The translations under genes and the position numbers were made by a program. A stretch of 64,000 nt of DNA from Kumtagia sp963839725 (GTDB lineage Bacteria; Pseudomonadota; Alphaproteobacteria; Rhizobiales; Rhizobiaceae), in contig CAWIWT010000022.1 in NCBI GenBank assembly GCA_963839725.1, positions 248,001 through 312,000 of the forward strand, given 5' to 3'. The notes under the pieces are model-generated. The model worked only from the letters and a program-made list of their open reading frames with translations. It was not told the origin of the DNA and did no database searches. Below, in pieces: positions 42,426 through 51,261 of the stretch. Within the stretch, counting starts at the first letter, position 1. Each line of letters starts with the position of its first letter.

Positions 42426-43607
42426 ATGGATGTGATCCTCGTTCTGAACGCCGGCTCGTCCAGCCTGAAGTTCCAGATCTTCTCCGCTGGCTCCACTGGG
42501 CTCGAGCGGCAGGTGAAAGGCCAGATCGACGGCATCGGCGTGCATCCACGCTTTCGAGCCGCGGATGCCGCCGGGGCTGTGCTGATCGACGAGCGGCCCG
42601 ACGTGCAAGCGATACCGGATCTGCCCGCCGCGACACGCGCGCTGAGGGTCTGGCTGCAGGATCTCTCGGGCTATTCCCTGCGGGCAGTCGGCCATCGGGT
42701 AGTACATGGCGGGCCGGTCCACGCCGCGCCCGTGCGCATTGACGAGGTCGTGCTGGAGCAACTGGGGTCTTTCGAGGCGCTGGCCCCGCTGCACCAGCCC
42801 AGCAACTTGGCCCCGATCCGTCTGGTGCACGAGCTTGCACCTGATTTGCCGCAGGTAGCTTGTTTTGACACAGCCTTTCATCGCAACCATCCGGCGGTGG
42901 CCGATTGCTACGCAATCCCAAGGGCCCTGCATGACGAAGGCGTGCGGCGGTATGGCTTTCACGGGTTGTCCTACGATTATGTCTCGCAGCGTCTGCGCCA
43001 GGTGGCTCCCGATGTCGTCAAAGGCCGCGTGATCGTGGCGCACCTGGGTAGCGGCGCATCAATGTGCGCGCTAAAGGCCGGGAAGAGCGTCGACAGCACC
43101 ATGGGGTTCACCGCGCTGGACGGCCTGCCCATGGGCACGAGGCCTGGGCAGATTGACCCCGGCGTGGTGCTGTATCTGATCGACCAAAAGGGGATGACGA
43201 CCGCCGAAGTGTCGAGCCTTCTCTATAAGGACTCCGGCATGAAGGGTCTGTCGGGTGTGTCGAATGACATGCGTGATCTTCTGGCCAGCGACGATCCTCG
43301 CGCGGCTTTCGCCATCGATTATTTCGTGCAGCGCTGTGCCGTGAACATCGGCGGGCTAGCGGCTGCGATGGATGGCGTGGACGCGTTGGTTTTCACCGCG
43401 GGCATCGGCGAGAACGCGCCTGATATCCGCGCTCGTATCTCGGCTCGACTGGCTTGGCTTGGAGCTGCTCTGGATGTTGAGGCGAATGCCACCTCTGCCA
43501 CGACGATATCTGCCCCCGGTTCGGCGCTGCGTCTCATGGTCGTTCCTACAGATGAAGAACTGATAATCGCGCAACAAACCCTGGCTTTGCTGCCCTCCAG
43601 TATTTGA
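42426..43607 (+). CDS. ackA: Acetate kinase
   Basis: The protein is 393 residues from ATG 42426; a TTG at 42417 would add three residues. It is an ASKHA-fold acetate/butyrate kinase: L-N-A-G-S-S-S-L-K-F, G-H-R-V-V-H-G-G with the substrate Arg/His, F-D-T-A-F-H, Y-G-F-H-G-L-S-Y, A-H-L-G-S-G-A-S-M and F-T-A-G-I-G-E-N-A. It makes ATP from acetyl phosphate. It starts five bases after the phosphotransacylase stop, forming the Pta-AckA pair. The symbol rests on sequence motifs and on the neighbour. Confidence 0.93.
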   Translation: MDVILVLNAGSSSLKFQIFSAGSTGLERQVKGQIDGIGVHPRFRAADAAGAVLIDERPDVQAIPDLPAATRALRVWLQDLSGYSLRAVGHRVVHGGPVHAAPVRIDEVVLEQLGSFEALAPLHQPSNLAPIRLVHELAPDLPQVACFDTAFHRNHPAVADCYAIPRALHDEGVRRYGFHGLSYDYVSQRLRQVAPDVVKGRVIVAHLGSGASMCALKAGKSVDSTMGFTALDGLPMGTRPGQIDPGVVLYLIDQKGMTTAEVSSLLYKDSGMKGLSGVSNDMRDLLASDDPRAAFAIDYFVQRCAVNIGGLAAAMDGVDALVFTAGIGENAPDIRARISARLAWLGAALDVEANATSATTISAPGSALRLMVVPTDEELIIAQQTLALLPSSI

Positions 43608-43623
43608 TCAACCGGAGATAGAC

Positions 43624-44409
43624 ATGACCCTTCCTGTCGCCAAGGCCAAGCTGCTCGAAGGCAAGCGCGGACTGATCGTCGGCATAGCCAATGACCAGTC
43701 GATCGCTTGGGGCTGTGCCCGTGCCTTCCGTTCCCTCGGGGCCGAGCTTGCGATCACCTACCTGTCCGACAAGGCGAAGCCCTACGTCGAGCCGCTTGCG
43801 CGCGAGGTCGAGGCCGAGTTGTTCCTCCCGCTGGACGTTACGCAGGAGGGGCAGATGGAAGCGGTATTCGACCGCATCACGCATGATTGGGGAAAGCTGG
43901 ATTTCGTAATCCACTCCATCGCCTTTTCGCCAAGGGACACGCTGCATGGCCGGGTCACCGACGCTCCGCGCGACGGCTTCCTGAAGACGATGGACGTCTC
44001 CTGCTGGTCCTTCCTGCGCATGGCCCACCTGTCTGAGCCGCTGATGCAGGATGGCGGCACACTTTTCACCATGACCTATTATGGCGCGCAGATGGTGGTC
44101 GAGAATTACAACATCATGGGAGTGGCCAAGGCGGCGTTGGAAAGTGCCGTACGCTACGTGGCGGCTGAACTGGGTCCCAAGGGCATCCGGGTTCATGCAG
44201 TCTCGCCCGGCCCGCTGGCGACCCGCGCAGCCTCGGGCATCGTCGAGTTCGACTTGCTTCTGGAAAAAGCCCGAACGAGATCACCTGCGCGCAAGCTGGT
44301 GACGATCGACGAGGTAGGGGTGACCTGCGCGTTCCTTACGCTTGACGCCGCGCGGTCAATGACCGGTCAGGTGATCTATGTGGATGGCGGCTATCACATC
44401 GTCGACTGA
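43624..44409 (+). CDS. fabI: Enoyl-ACP reductase, FabI type
   Basis: The protein is 261 residues from ATG 43624 (CCGGAG upstream). It is a short-chain dehydrogenase of the FabI group: G-L-I-V-G-I-A-N-D-Q-S-I-A-W-G for NADH, D-F-V-I-H-S-I-A-F-S-P, and active-site Tyr152, Tyr162 and Lys169 in the spacing of E. coli FabI. C-terminal G-Q-V-I-Y-V-D-G-G-Y-H-I completes it. It reduces enoyl-ACP in fatty acid synthesis. Being the last gene of the DUF3141-Pta-AckA set (17 bases after ackA) it is probably a second FabI, besides a housekeeping copy elsewhere. The 'S-x-x-S-G-I' loop carries R-A-A-S-G-I-V-E-F. Confidence 0.9.
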   Translation: MTLPVAKAKLLEGKRGLIVGIANDQSIAWGCARAFRSLGAELAITYLSDKAKPYVEPLAREVEAELFLPLDVTQEGQMEAVFDRITHDWGKLDFVIHSIAFSPRDTLHGRVTDAPRDGFLKTMDVSCWSFLRMAHLSEPLMQDGGTLFTMTYYGAQMVVENYNIMGVAKAALESAVRYVAAELGPKGIRVHAVSPGPLATRAASGIVEFDLLLEKARTRSPARKLVTIDEVGVTCAFLTLDAARSMTGQVIYVDGGYHIVD

Positions 44410-44537
44410 GCTTAAGCACCGCGCCCGGCAAGAAACATCGACTTGGCCGCATGCACGGCGAAGGCAGTGTTGAAAACCTCCGAGCCCGGCGGATTGGGTA
44501 AAGGCGCCAGATGTCAATAGTAGCTTCGGATCGAGTC

Positions 44538-46050
44538 TCATTGCATCGTCGGATAGAGTCCAGAGGCAGCGTCCTTCAGAGCCCGGCGGCCATCCGGTCT
44601 GAAATACATCATGTGACCACCTTCCAGGACATCGACGCGAATGGGCTTTGCGCCGGGAAGAGAGGGGATCTGGCCCACGAGATAGCGCGACGTCATATAG
44701 GGTGTCACGAGATCAGTATCACCGTGAACGATCACCACCCCGAGCGAGGGGTTCAAGGTTCGCGCGCGTTGAAGATCGTTCATGACGCCGGCATACCCCT
44801 GGCGCGAGGGTGTCGTTCCGTAATCCCAACTGCGGCTGACCTCGCCGTTCAAAAGGCGGTATGACATGTCCGTGTCGAATTCCAGCTCATCGCGGGCATA
44901 CGCGACGAAAGCGGAAGTCAGGACAGGAACACTGGCATCAAGCACTGGATCCGGTCCCTCAACTCGTGCACTGTTTGGGGCAATGTCGGCTGTCTCTATG
45001 GTACCGTCATAGGCACTAAGCACATTGCCTTTCGCCCGTGCGAATTCCTTGGCGAAGAGCGAGGTCGGGATACGAGCAAAATTGCGTTGGACGAGTTCGA
45101 GGGGCAGGCCGGTAACCTCCGCTACTCTCCGGCTGGCGCCTCGACCGCCTTGCTCAAGCCCGCTGGCAAGGGCGACGAGATAGTCGCCAAGCGCATAACG
45201 TTCGATCTCGGCCAGCTTCTCCTGCAGCGCGGGGCCAGTAATGCCCTCGCTCCGAAGGCGCACTGCGGCGAGCGAAGGAAGTTCGAGCGCCCAGTGCAAG
45301 GGGTCAAATTGGTCAGGACGCACCATCATAAACTCGAGCGCCGGTGAGATAAGGATGATGGCTCTCGGACTGATGCCGACGTCTTCCTGGAGCGTTCTGG
45401 CGAGCAGAGCAGCCCGAAATCCGCCGTAGCTTTCACCCGCAAGGAAGAGCGGTGATCCAATACGGCCTGCATGAGTGAGATAAAGCCGGATGAAAGCGCC
45501 CATCGAAGCGGCATCCTGATCGACCCCCCAGAAGCTGCGCGTCTCCTGGCCGGGCGCTTCACGGCTGTAGCCGGTCCCGACAGGGTCGACAAAGACAAGG
45601 TCGGTCATGTCGATCCAAGTGTCTGTATTATCGATGAGCTTTTGCGGTGCCGGGAGAAAACGTCCGTCCGCCGCGGTAGATATGACCTTTGGCCCAAGAG
45701 CGCCAATATGCAGGTAAGCCGACGCCGCTCCTGGGCCTCCGTTGAACACGAAGGTGACCGGACGATGTTGTGAAAGCCCGTTCCCTGGCGGAACTGTATA
45801 AGCCACGTAGAAGACCTCGGCGGTAACACTACCATTGGCCCCGAGCAGCGACAGAGTGCCCGCTTTGGCATGATATTGCAGCGCGCGCCCGTCGATGGTG
45901 ATCGAATGACTCGTCGTCTTGGGCAGCGGGAGCAGCGACAGAACGCCACCGGACGGCGCGGGTCGTTCAGCTAACTCCGCTCGAACTCAATCCTGGAAAG
46001 CCAGCGAGCAGCAAAAGGGCAATGACAGCAATCTTCAAGTTGCACAGCAT
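44538..46050 (-). CDS. S10 family serine carboxypeptidase, frameshift after the signal peptide
   Basis: An ATG at 46050, behind TTGGAG, encodes a signal peptide MLCNLKIAVIALLLLAGFPG ending S-S-S-G-V-S. At about 45983 the frame shifts by +1 and the mature protein continues as A-E-R-P-A-P-S-G-G-V-L-S-L-L-P-L-P-K-T-T-S-H-S-I. The catalytic core is complete: V-F-N-G-G-P-G-A-A-S oxyanion region, G-E-S-Y-G-G-F-R with Ser, V-I-V-H-G-D-T-D-L-V with Asp, and E-G-G-H-M-M-Y with His. Removed of one base it is about 503 residues, typical of periplasmic S10 peptidases in rhizobia. As read, a GTG at 45806 could start a cytoplasmic form missing about 50 residues. The gap 44410-44537 is empty. Confidence 0.85.
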
Positions 46051-46277
46051 GACGTCTCCAATCCGCAGTAGCGAACTGAAGGCTATCATTCTGCTCGCGC
46101 TGTCGGTGTCACAGCACCGTGTATCGGGCGACGAACGTTCGCAGGAGATCCCGGCTGATTGCAACCATCGCCCGACGCAGAAACCGGTGCGACGCCATTT
46201 CCATTGCGAAGAGATTTCCACAACTGGAATGACCGCTAGGTCAAAATCCGCATTCGGCGGAAGCGCGAGAGGATTTT

Positions 46278-49200
46278 GTGATCCCGCTTCCCGATATCGG
46301 TCAGGCCATGATAGCATTTCACGATCGGCGGCGAGCCACCGCGACGAAGGTGAGGGCGCGAAAGGTGGACGGAGCCTCGGAGACTGAAACCAAGGTCGCA
46401 CTCCTCGCAAAGAAGCTACGCGAGGCGCGCGAACAGCAAACGGCTACCGGCGACATTCTGCGCGTGATCGCCGCCTCGCCGACCGACATCCAGCCGGTGC
46501 TGCAAGTGGTGGCGGAAAGCGCCGCGAAATTCTGCGACACGCAAGACGTCGTCATCATGCTCATTGAGGCTGGTGAACTAGCAATCAAAGCCCACCATGG
46601 CCCAATCCCACTCAATTTGTCCCCATTGCCGATCACACGAGATTGGGTCACCGGCCGTGCTTTGTCGGATCGAAAGACGGTTCACGTGCACGACCTGCTC
46701 GCAGAGGGAGAGGAATTCCCCCTCGGACGGCAATTTGCCGAAAAGGCCGGTCACCGGACGATCGTGGCCACGCCGCTGCTCAGCGACGGTCAGGCGATTG
46801 GCGCGTTGATCATGCGCCGGTCAGAGGTTCGGCCATTCAGTAACGAGCAGATCGAATTGGTCAGGACATTCGCCGATCAGGCGGCAATCGCCATAGAGAA
46901 TGTCCGACTCTTCAAAGAGGTTCAATCGCGAACCGCAGAACTGACCGAGGCACTGCAGCAGCAAACCGCGACGGCCGAGGTGCTGAAGGTGATCAGTCGT
47001 TCGACCTTCGATCTGCAGACGGTGCTCGACACATTGCTTGCTTCGGCCGTGCGGCTGTGCCGCGCCGACAAGGGTTGCCTTGAACGCCTGGTGGATGGAA
47101 GCTTTGAATATCTGGCGCTTTTCGGCTTTCCCGCCGGCTTCCAAGAATACAGCGCCGCTCATCCAACAGAGACAGGCCGCGGATCGGCGGTTGGCCGGGC
47201 CGCTGAGGAACGGCGTGTAATCCACATAGAAGATATCGAGCAGGACTCCGAATATACGCATGGCGCCGTAGCAGCGGCAGGTGGCATGCGTACCGTGCTG
47301 GCGGTTCCGTTGCTGCGAGAGACCGAACTGGTCGGCGTCTTTGCAATGATCCGCACCGACGTCAGGCCGTTCGAGGAAAAGGAAATCGAACTCGTCAAGA
47401 CGTTCGCGGATCAGGCTGTGATCGCCATGCAGAATGTGCGGCTCTTCGACGAGGTTCAGGCGCGCAACAAAGCGGTAACCGAAGCGCTCGAGCGGCAGAC
47501 CGCGACTGGCGCTATCCTGCGTGTGATAGCGCAGTCACCCACCGATATCCAGCCAGTGCTCGATGCAGTGGCCGAGAGTGCTGCCCGTTTGTGCGATGCC
47601 TATGACGCAACGATCCTCCTCCTGCGCGATGACTGGCTTTCGATCGGAGCGCACCATGGAGCGATTCCAATCGACCCGGTCGGCCTTCCTCTGCAGAGCG
47701 ATCTCGTCACCGGCCGCGCCGTGCTTGAACGCAGGGCAGTTCATGTCCACGACCTGACGGCGGCTGACGACGAATTTTCGACCGGCAAGGAGATGGCGCG
47801 CAGACTTGGCTTCCGTACAATCGTTGCAGCTCCACTCCTCAGAGAAGACGAAGCGATCGGTGCGCTCATGATCAGGCGCGTCGAAGCACGGCCGTTCGGT
47901 GAGAGCCAGATCGATTTGCTCAAGACGTTTGCCGACCAGGCGGTCATCGCGATTTCCAACGTTCGGCTGTTCGAGGAGGTACAGTCGCGGACCGCAGAAT
48001 TGACCGATGCTCTCGCCCAGCAGACGGCCACCTCTGATATGCTCAAGGCCATCACCCGCTCCGCCTTCAACCTCCAAACTGTGCTGGAGGCGCTGACCAA
48101 GTCGGCTGCGGATGTATGCGTGGCCGACGAGAGCCTGATTTTTTTGCGTGAGGGGGACGAATACCAACCACATGCCGCGTTTGGCGCTGAGCCGGAGTTC
48201 CTCGATTTCCTGAGGGCGCATCCGCGTCGCAGAGGACAGAAATCGCTGGTACCGCGCGTCATCGAATCGGCGGCGGTCGAACACATTCCCGACATTCTTG
48301 AGGACAAGGACTATGAATTCGCAGGTGTCGGTCAATTTGCCGGCCACAGGTCCATGATCGGTGTACCACTGCTGAGAGACGGCAGGGTGGACGGGGTGTT
48401 CGTACTGAGCCGCCACCAGCCGGGCCCTTTCACAGGCCGCCAGATCGAGCTCTTGGAAACCTTTGCCGACCAGGCAATCATTGCGATCGAAAACGCCCGG
48501 CTCTTCCATGCGGTCCAGCATAGGACCGACGAGCTGTCGCAATCCCTGGACGATCTGCGGAATGCGCAGGACCGGCTCGTTCAAACGGAGAAGCTCGCCT
48601 CTCTCGGCCAGCTTACCGCCGGTATTGCCCACGAGATCAAGAATCCGCTGAACTTCGTGAACAACTTCTCGTCACTGTCTGTGGAACTCGTCGACGAGTT
48701 GCGGCAGATTCTGGAGGCTGCACCGCTCGACGCCAAGATGCGCACGGATGTCGATGAATTGACTGTCCTTCTCAAGGGCAATCTCGAAAAGGTCGGACAG
48801 CATGGCAAGCGCGCCAACTCGATCGTCAAGAATATGCTGATGCATTCCCGCCAGGGATCGAGCGAGCACCGGCCAACAAACGTCAACACCGTCGTCGAGG
48901 AGAGCCTGACCCTTGCCTATCATGGCGCCCGCGCCGAGCGGCGGGGCTTCAATGTCACGCTGGAAAGGGACTACGATCCAACCGCGGGAGAGGTCGATCT
49001 CTTTCCTCAGGAGATCACCCGCGTGCTGCTCAATCTGATCGCCAACGGCTTCTACGCAACAGTGAAACGCGGCGCTGAAGCCGGCGATGGCTACAATGGC
49101 GTTGTCGCGGCAACGACCAGGAATCTCGGAGACCATGTGGAAATCAGGATCCGCGACAACGGCACCGGTATCCCCTCTGAGGTGAGGGAAAAGATGTTCA

Positions 49201-49388
49201 ATCCGTTCTTCACGACAAAGCCCGCTGGAGAAGGCACGGGCCTCGGCCTTTCGCTCAGCCATGACATTATCGTGAAGCAGCATGCCGGAACGATCGAGGT
49301 CGACACACAGCTCGGAGAGTTTAGCGAATTCAGGATTGTGCTGCCGCGAGACGCGGCTTCACTTGGTGGGTTGGGAGATAACGATTGA
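46278..49388 (+). CDS. Four-GAF soluble histidine kinase
   Basis: The protein is 1036 residues from GTG 46278 (GAGAGGA upstream); ATG 46308 is an alternative. Four GAF domains (about 60-220, 240-400, 420-580, 605-755) are joined by repeated linkers R-T-A-E-L-T-x-A-L-x-Q-Q-T-A-T, each followed by S-P-T-D-I-Q-P-V-L or F-x-L-Q-T-V-L. Then come HisKA (L-A-S-L-G-Q-L-T-A-G-I-A-H-E-I-K-N-P-L) with His, and HATPase_c (N-L-I-A-N-G-F-Y-A, D-N-G-T-G-I-P, G-E-G-T-G-L-G-L-S-L). No membrane segment. GAF1 and GAF3 resemble the GAF of the kinase at 20193, pointing to shared ancestry. It overlaps the next gene by TTGA. Confidence 0.9.
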   Translation: MIPLPDIGQAMIAFHDRRRATATKVRARKVDGASETETKVALLAKKLREAREQQTATGDILRVIAASPTDIQPVLQVVAESAAKFCDTQDVVIMLIEAGELAIKAHHGPIPLNLSPLPITRDWVTGRALSDRKTVHVHDLLAEGEEFPLGRQFAEKAGHRTIVATPLLSDGQAIGALIMRRSEVRPFSNEQIELVRTFADQAAIAIENVRLFKEVQSRTAELTEALQQQTATAEVLKVISRSTFDLQTVLDTLLASAVRLCRADKGCLERLVDGSFEYLALFGFPAGFQEYSAAHPTETGRGSAVGRAAEERRVIHIEDIEQDSEYTHGAVAAAGGMRTVLAVPLLRETELVGVFAMIRTDVRPFEEKEIELVKTFADQAVIAMQNVRLFDEVQARNKAVTEALERQTATGAILRVIAQSPTDIQPVLDAVAESAARLCDAYDATILLLRDDWLSIGAHHGAIPIDPVGLPLQSDLVTGRAVLERRAVHVHDLTAADDEFSTGKEMARRLGFRTIVAAPLLREDEAIGALMIRRVEARPFGESQIDLLKTFADQAVIAISNVRLFEEVQSRTAELTDALAQQTATSDMLKAITRSAFNLQTVLEALTKSAADVCVADESLIFLREGDEYQPHAAFGAEPEFLDFLRAHPRRRGQKSLVPRVIESAAVEHIPDILEDKDYEFAGVGQFAGHRSMIGVPLLRDGRVDGVFVLSRHQPGPFTGRQIELLETFADQAIIAIENARLFHAVQHRTDELSQSLDDLRNAQDRLVQTEKLASLGQLTAGIAHEIKNPLNFVNNFSSLSVELVDELRQILEAAPLDAKMRTDVDELTVLLKGNLEKVGQHGKRANSIVKNMLMHSRQGSSEHRPTNVNTVVEESLTLAYHGARAERRGFNVTLERDYDPTAGEVDLFPQEITRVLLNLIANGFYATVKRGAEAGDGYNGVVAATTRNLGDHVEIRIRDNGTGIPSEVREKMFNPFFTTKPAGEGTGLGLSLSHDIIVKQHAGTIEVDTQLGEFSEFRIVLPRDAASLGGLGDND

Positions 49389-49774
49389 GCCTGTTGATCC
49401 TGGTCGTCGATGATGAGCCAGACGCACGGGACCTGTTCCGTCAGCAGTTCCGGCGCGATCTGCGGTCGGGGCGATTTGCTATGGCGTTCGCATTGTCGGC
49501 GCCGGAGGCGCTGCAGCTGATCGAAAGTGAGGACGGCGCGATGCTGATACTCATCCTCTCCGACATCAACATGCCGAACATGAGCGGGTTGGAGTTCCTG
49601 CCCATGGCGAAGTCGTTGCGACCCGATGTCCCCGTGATCATGATCACGGCCTATGGCGACGCTGAGACAAAGCGCAGGGCGCTTGAAACCGGGGCGGCGT
49701 CGCTGTTGACGAAACCGATCGACTTCGCTGCGCTACGCTGCGAGATCGATCTGCGCATAGACCTTGCGGCGTGA
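49385..49774 (+). CDS. Single-domain response regulator
   Basis: The protein is 129 residues from a TTG start (49385) overlapping the kinase stop. It is a receiver domain: V-V-D-D-E-P-D-A-R-D-L-F, L-S-D-I-N-M-P-N-M-S-G with phospho-Asp, I-T-A-Y-G-D-A and L-T-K-P-I-D-F. There is no output domain. A stop-start overlap with the REC-cyclase gene (GTGA) follows. The receivers of this gene and of the next share the 'D-I-N-M-P' and 'K-P-I-D-F' forms, suggesting duplication. Confidence 0.9.
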   Translation: MSLLILVVDDEPDARDLFRQQFRRDLRSGRFAMAFALSAPEALQLIESEDGAMLILILSDINMPNMSGLEFLPMAKSLRPDVPVIMITAYGDAETKRRALETGAASLLTKPIDFAALRCEIDLRIDLAA

Positions 49775-51021
49775 ACGCCCGCATCCTCATCGTCGACGAC
49801 GAACCAGACCTCGAAGCCCTGGTCACTCAAAGATTTCGCCGACAGATCCGCGATGGCTCAATCAGCTTCGTGTTCGCGCGCGACGGGCTCGATGCCCTCG
49901 ATGTGATTGCCAGCGATGGCGACATCGACATGGTATTGACCGACATCAACATGCCACGCATGGACGGCTTATCTTTGCTGGCGAAATTGCAGGAAGCGCA
50001 CGAACACCTCTCGACCATCGTAGTTTCGGCCTATGGCGACATGGTCAATATCCGCACCGCGATGAACCGCGGCGCCTTCGACTTCCTGACAAAACCCATA
50101 GATTTCTCCGATCTCGAAGCGACGATCGTGAAGACACTCCGGCATCGGGAACAGCTGAGCGAGGCGCGGAGAAGGCAATTGTCGGCGGAACGGGCGCATG
50201 CGTCCCTGTCACGGTACTTTTCCCCCAATCTCGCGGAGCGCATCGCCAGCGATGCAGAAGGGGTGGATCTTGCCGGCCGCCGGCGCGAGGTAACAGCGCT
50301 GTTCACCGACATTGCCGGCTTTACCAGTCTGGCTGAACTGATCGAACCCAGCGCGCTCAGCAGGCTGTTGAACGGCTATGTGGTCGGCATGACCGACATC
50401 ATCTTCAGTCACGAAGGCACGGTTGCCAAGATCGTCGGCGACGCCCTTCATGTCTTGTTCGGCGCACCCGGCGAACAGGAGGACCATGCCGCTCATGCAG
50501 TCGCCTGTGCACTCGATCTCGATGCTTTCTCGCAGTCCTTCCGAGAGCGTTGGTTGAAAGAGGGCGTCGCCCTTGGCTCCACGCGCATCGGCGTTCATTG
50601 TGGCCCAGCGATCGTCGGGAATTTTGGCGGTAGCCGGTTTTTCGACTACACGGCGTATGGCGATACGATCAACATTGCCGCACGGCTCGAGGCAGCCAAC
50701 AAACAACTGGGAACACGGATCTGCGTAAGTGAAAGCGTTGTTAAGCAAGTCGCCGATTTCCGTGGCAGGCCAGTAGGCGACCTGATCCTGAGGGGTAGGA
50801 CCCAGGCGCTACGGGCCTACGAGCCCCTCCAGCACGCGCAGCACGAAGACGCTTCGGTTTCGAGCTATCTTGAGGCATTCGCCAAGCTCGAGGCCGGCGA
50901 TCTGAACGCCCTCGGGACCTTCGCTGCGCAGGTTGGTAGACAGCCCAATGATCCGCTGGCCGGCTTCCACTTAAAGCGGCTTTTAAACGGTGCAACAGGA
51001 TCGCGAATTGTGTTGGACTGA
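49771..51021 (+). CDS. Receiver - class III nucleotidyl cyclase
   Basis: The protein is 416 residues from GTG 49771, overlapping the previous stop. Receiver: I-V-D-D-E-P-D-L, L-T-D-I-N-M-P-R-M-D-G, V-S-A-Y-G, L-T-K-P-I-D-F. A helical linker (R-H-R-E-Q-L-S-E-A-R-R-R-Q-L-S-A-E-R) leads to a CHD: E-V-T-A-L-F-T-D-I-A-G-F-T-S-L-A with metal Asp, K-I-V-G-D-A-L-H-V-L-F-G-A-P, and Y-T-A-Y-G-D-T-I-N-I-A-A-R-L-E with the second Asp and Asn. All catalytic positions expected of an active cyclase look present, unlike the paralogue at 23197. A short tail (about 340-416) resembles those of adenylate cyclases in Mesorhizobium. It is the probable output of the four-GAF kinase. Confidence 0.88.
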   Translation: MNARILIVDDEPDLEALVTQRFRRQIRDGSISFVFARDGLDALDVIASDGDIDMVLTDINMPRMDGLSLLAKLQEAHEHLSTIVVSAYGDMVNIRTAMNRGAFDFLTKPIDFSDLEATIVKTLRHREQLSEARRRQLSAERAHASLSRYFSPNLAERIASDAEGVDLAGRRREVTALFTDIAGFTSLAELIEPSALSRLLNGYVVGMTDIIFSHEGTVAKIVGDALHVLFGAPGEQEDHAAHAVACALDLDAFSQSFRERWLKEGVALGSTRIGVHCGPAIVGNFGGSRFFDYTAYGDTINIAARLEAANKQLGTRICVSESVVKQVADFRGRPVGDLILRGRTQALRAYEPLQHAQHEDASVSSYLEAFAKLEAGDLNALGTFAAQVGRQPNDPLAGFHLKRLLNGATGSRIVLD

Positions 51022-51116
51022 TCGGGTGGACGGCGAAAGCGAAGGAAGCCGACGAAGCAGATAAGGCCGCGCTGGCAAGTTGACGGGCGGCCTGCCCTGC
51101 CACGAAGACCCTCCTT

Positions 51117-51220
51117 GAGCGTTTCCAGGAAAAGTGCGTAGCGGTTTTCCGGTTCGGAAACGCGACAAAACAGGAAGCTAGAGCGGTTAATCGATTCTGT
51201 GAAATGATGAACCGCTCTAT
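51117..51220. repeat. Rhizobial intergenic mosaic element with two stems
   Basis: GCGTTTCC (51119-51126) pairs with GGAAACGC (51156-51163), and TAGAGCGGTT (51179-51188) pairs with AACCGCTCTA (51210-51219), both perfect. The order GCGTTTCC...AAAACAGGAAGCTAGAGCGG...TCGATTCTGTGAAA is familiar from many intergenic repeats in Mesorhizobium. It fills the convergent gap between the REC-cyclase and BKACE genes and may serve as a terminator. The rest of 51022-51261 is empty. Confidence 0.72.
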
Positions 51221-51261
51221 AGGCCGCGGCAGGGTCCGCCCTGTATCACGAACCCCAAAGG

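Noticed and set aside
43624..44409. A generic short-chain dehydrogenase call
   Set aside because: The Tyr-x9-Tyr-x6-Lys pattern and G-I-A-N-D-Q-S-I nucleotide site identify FabI specifically.
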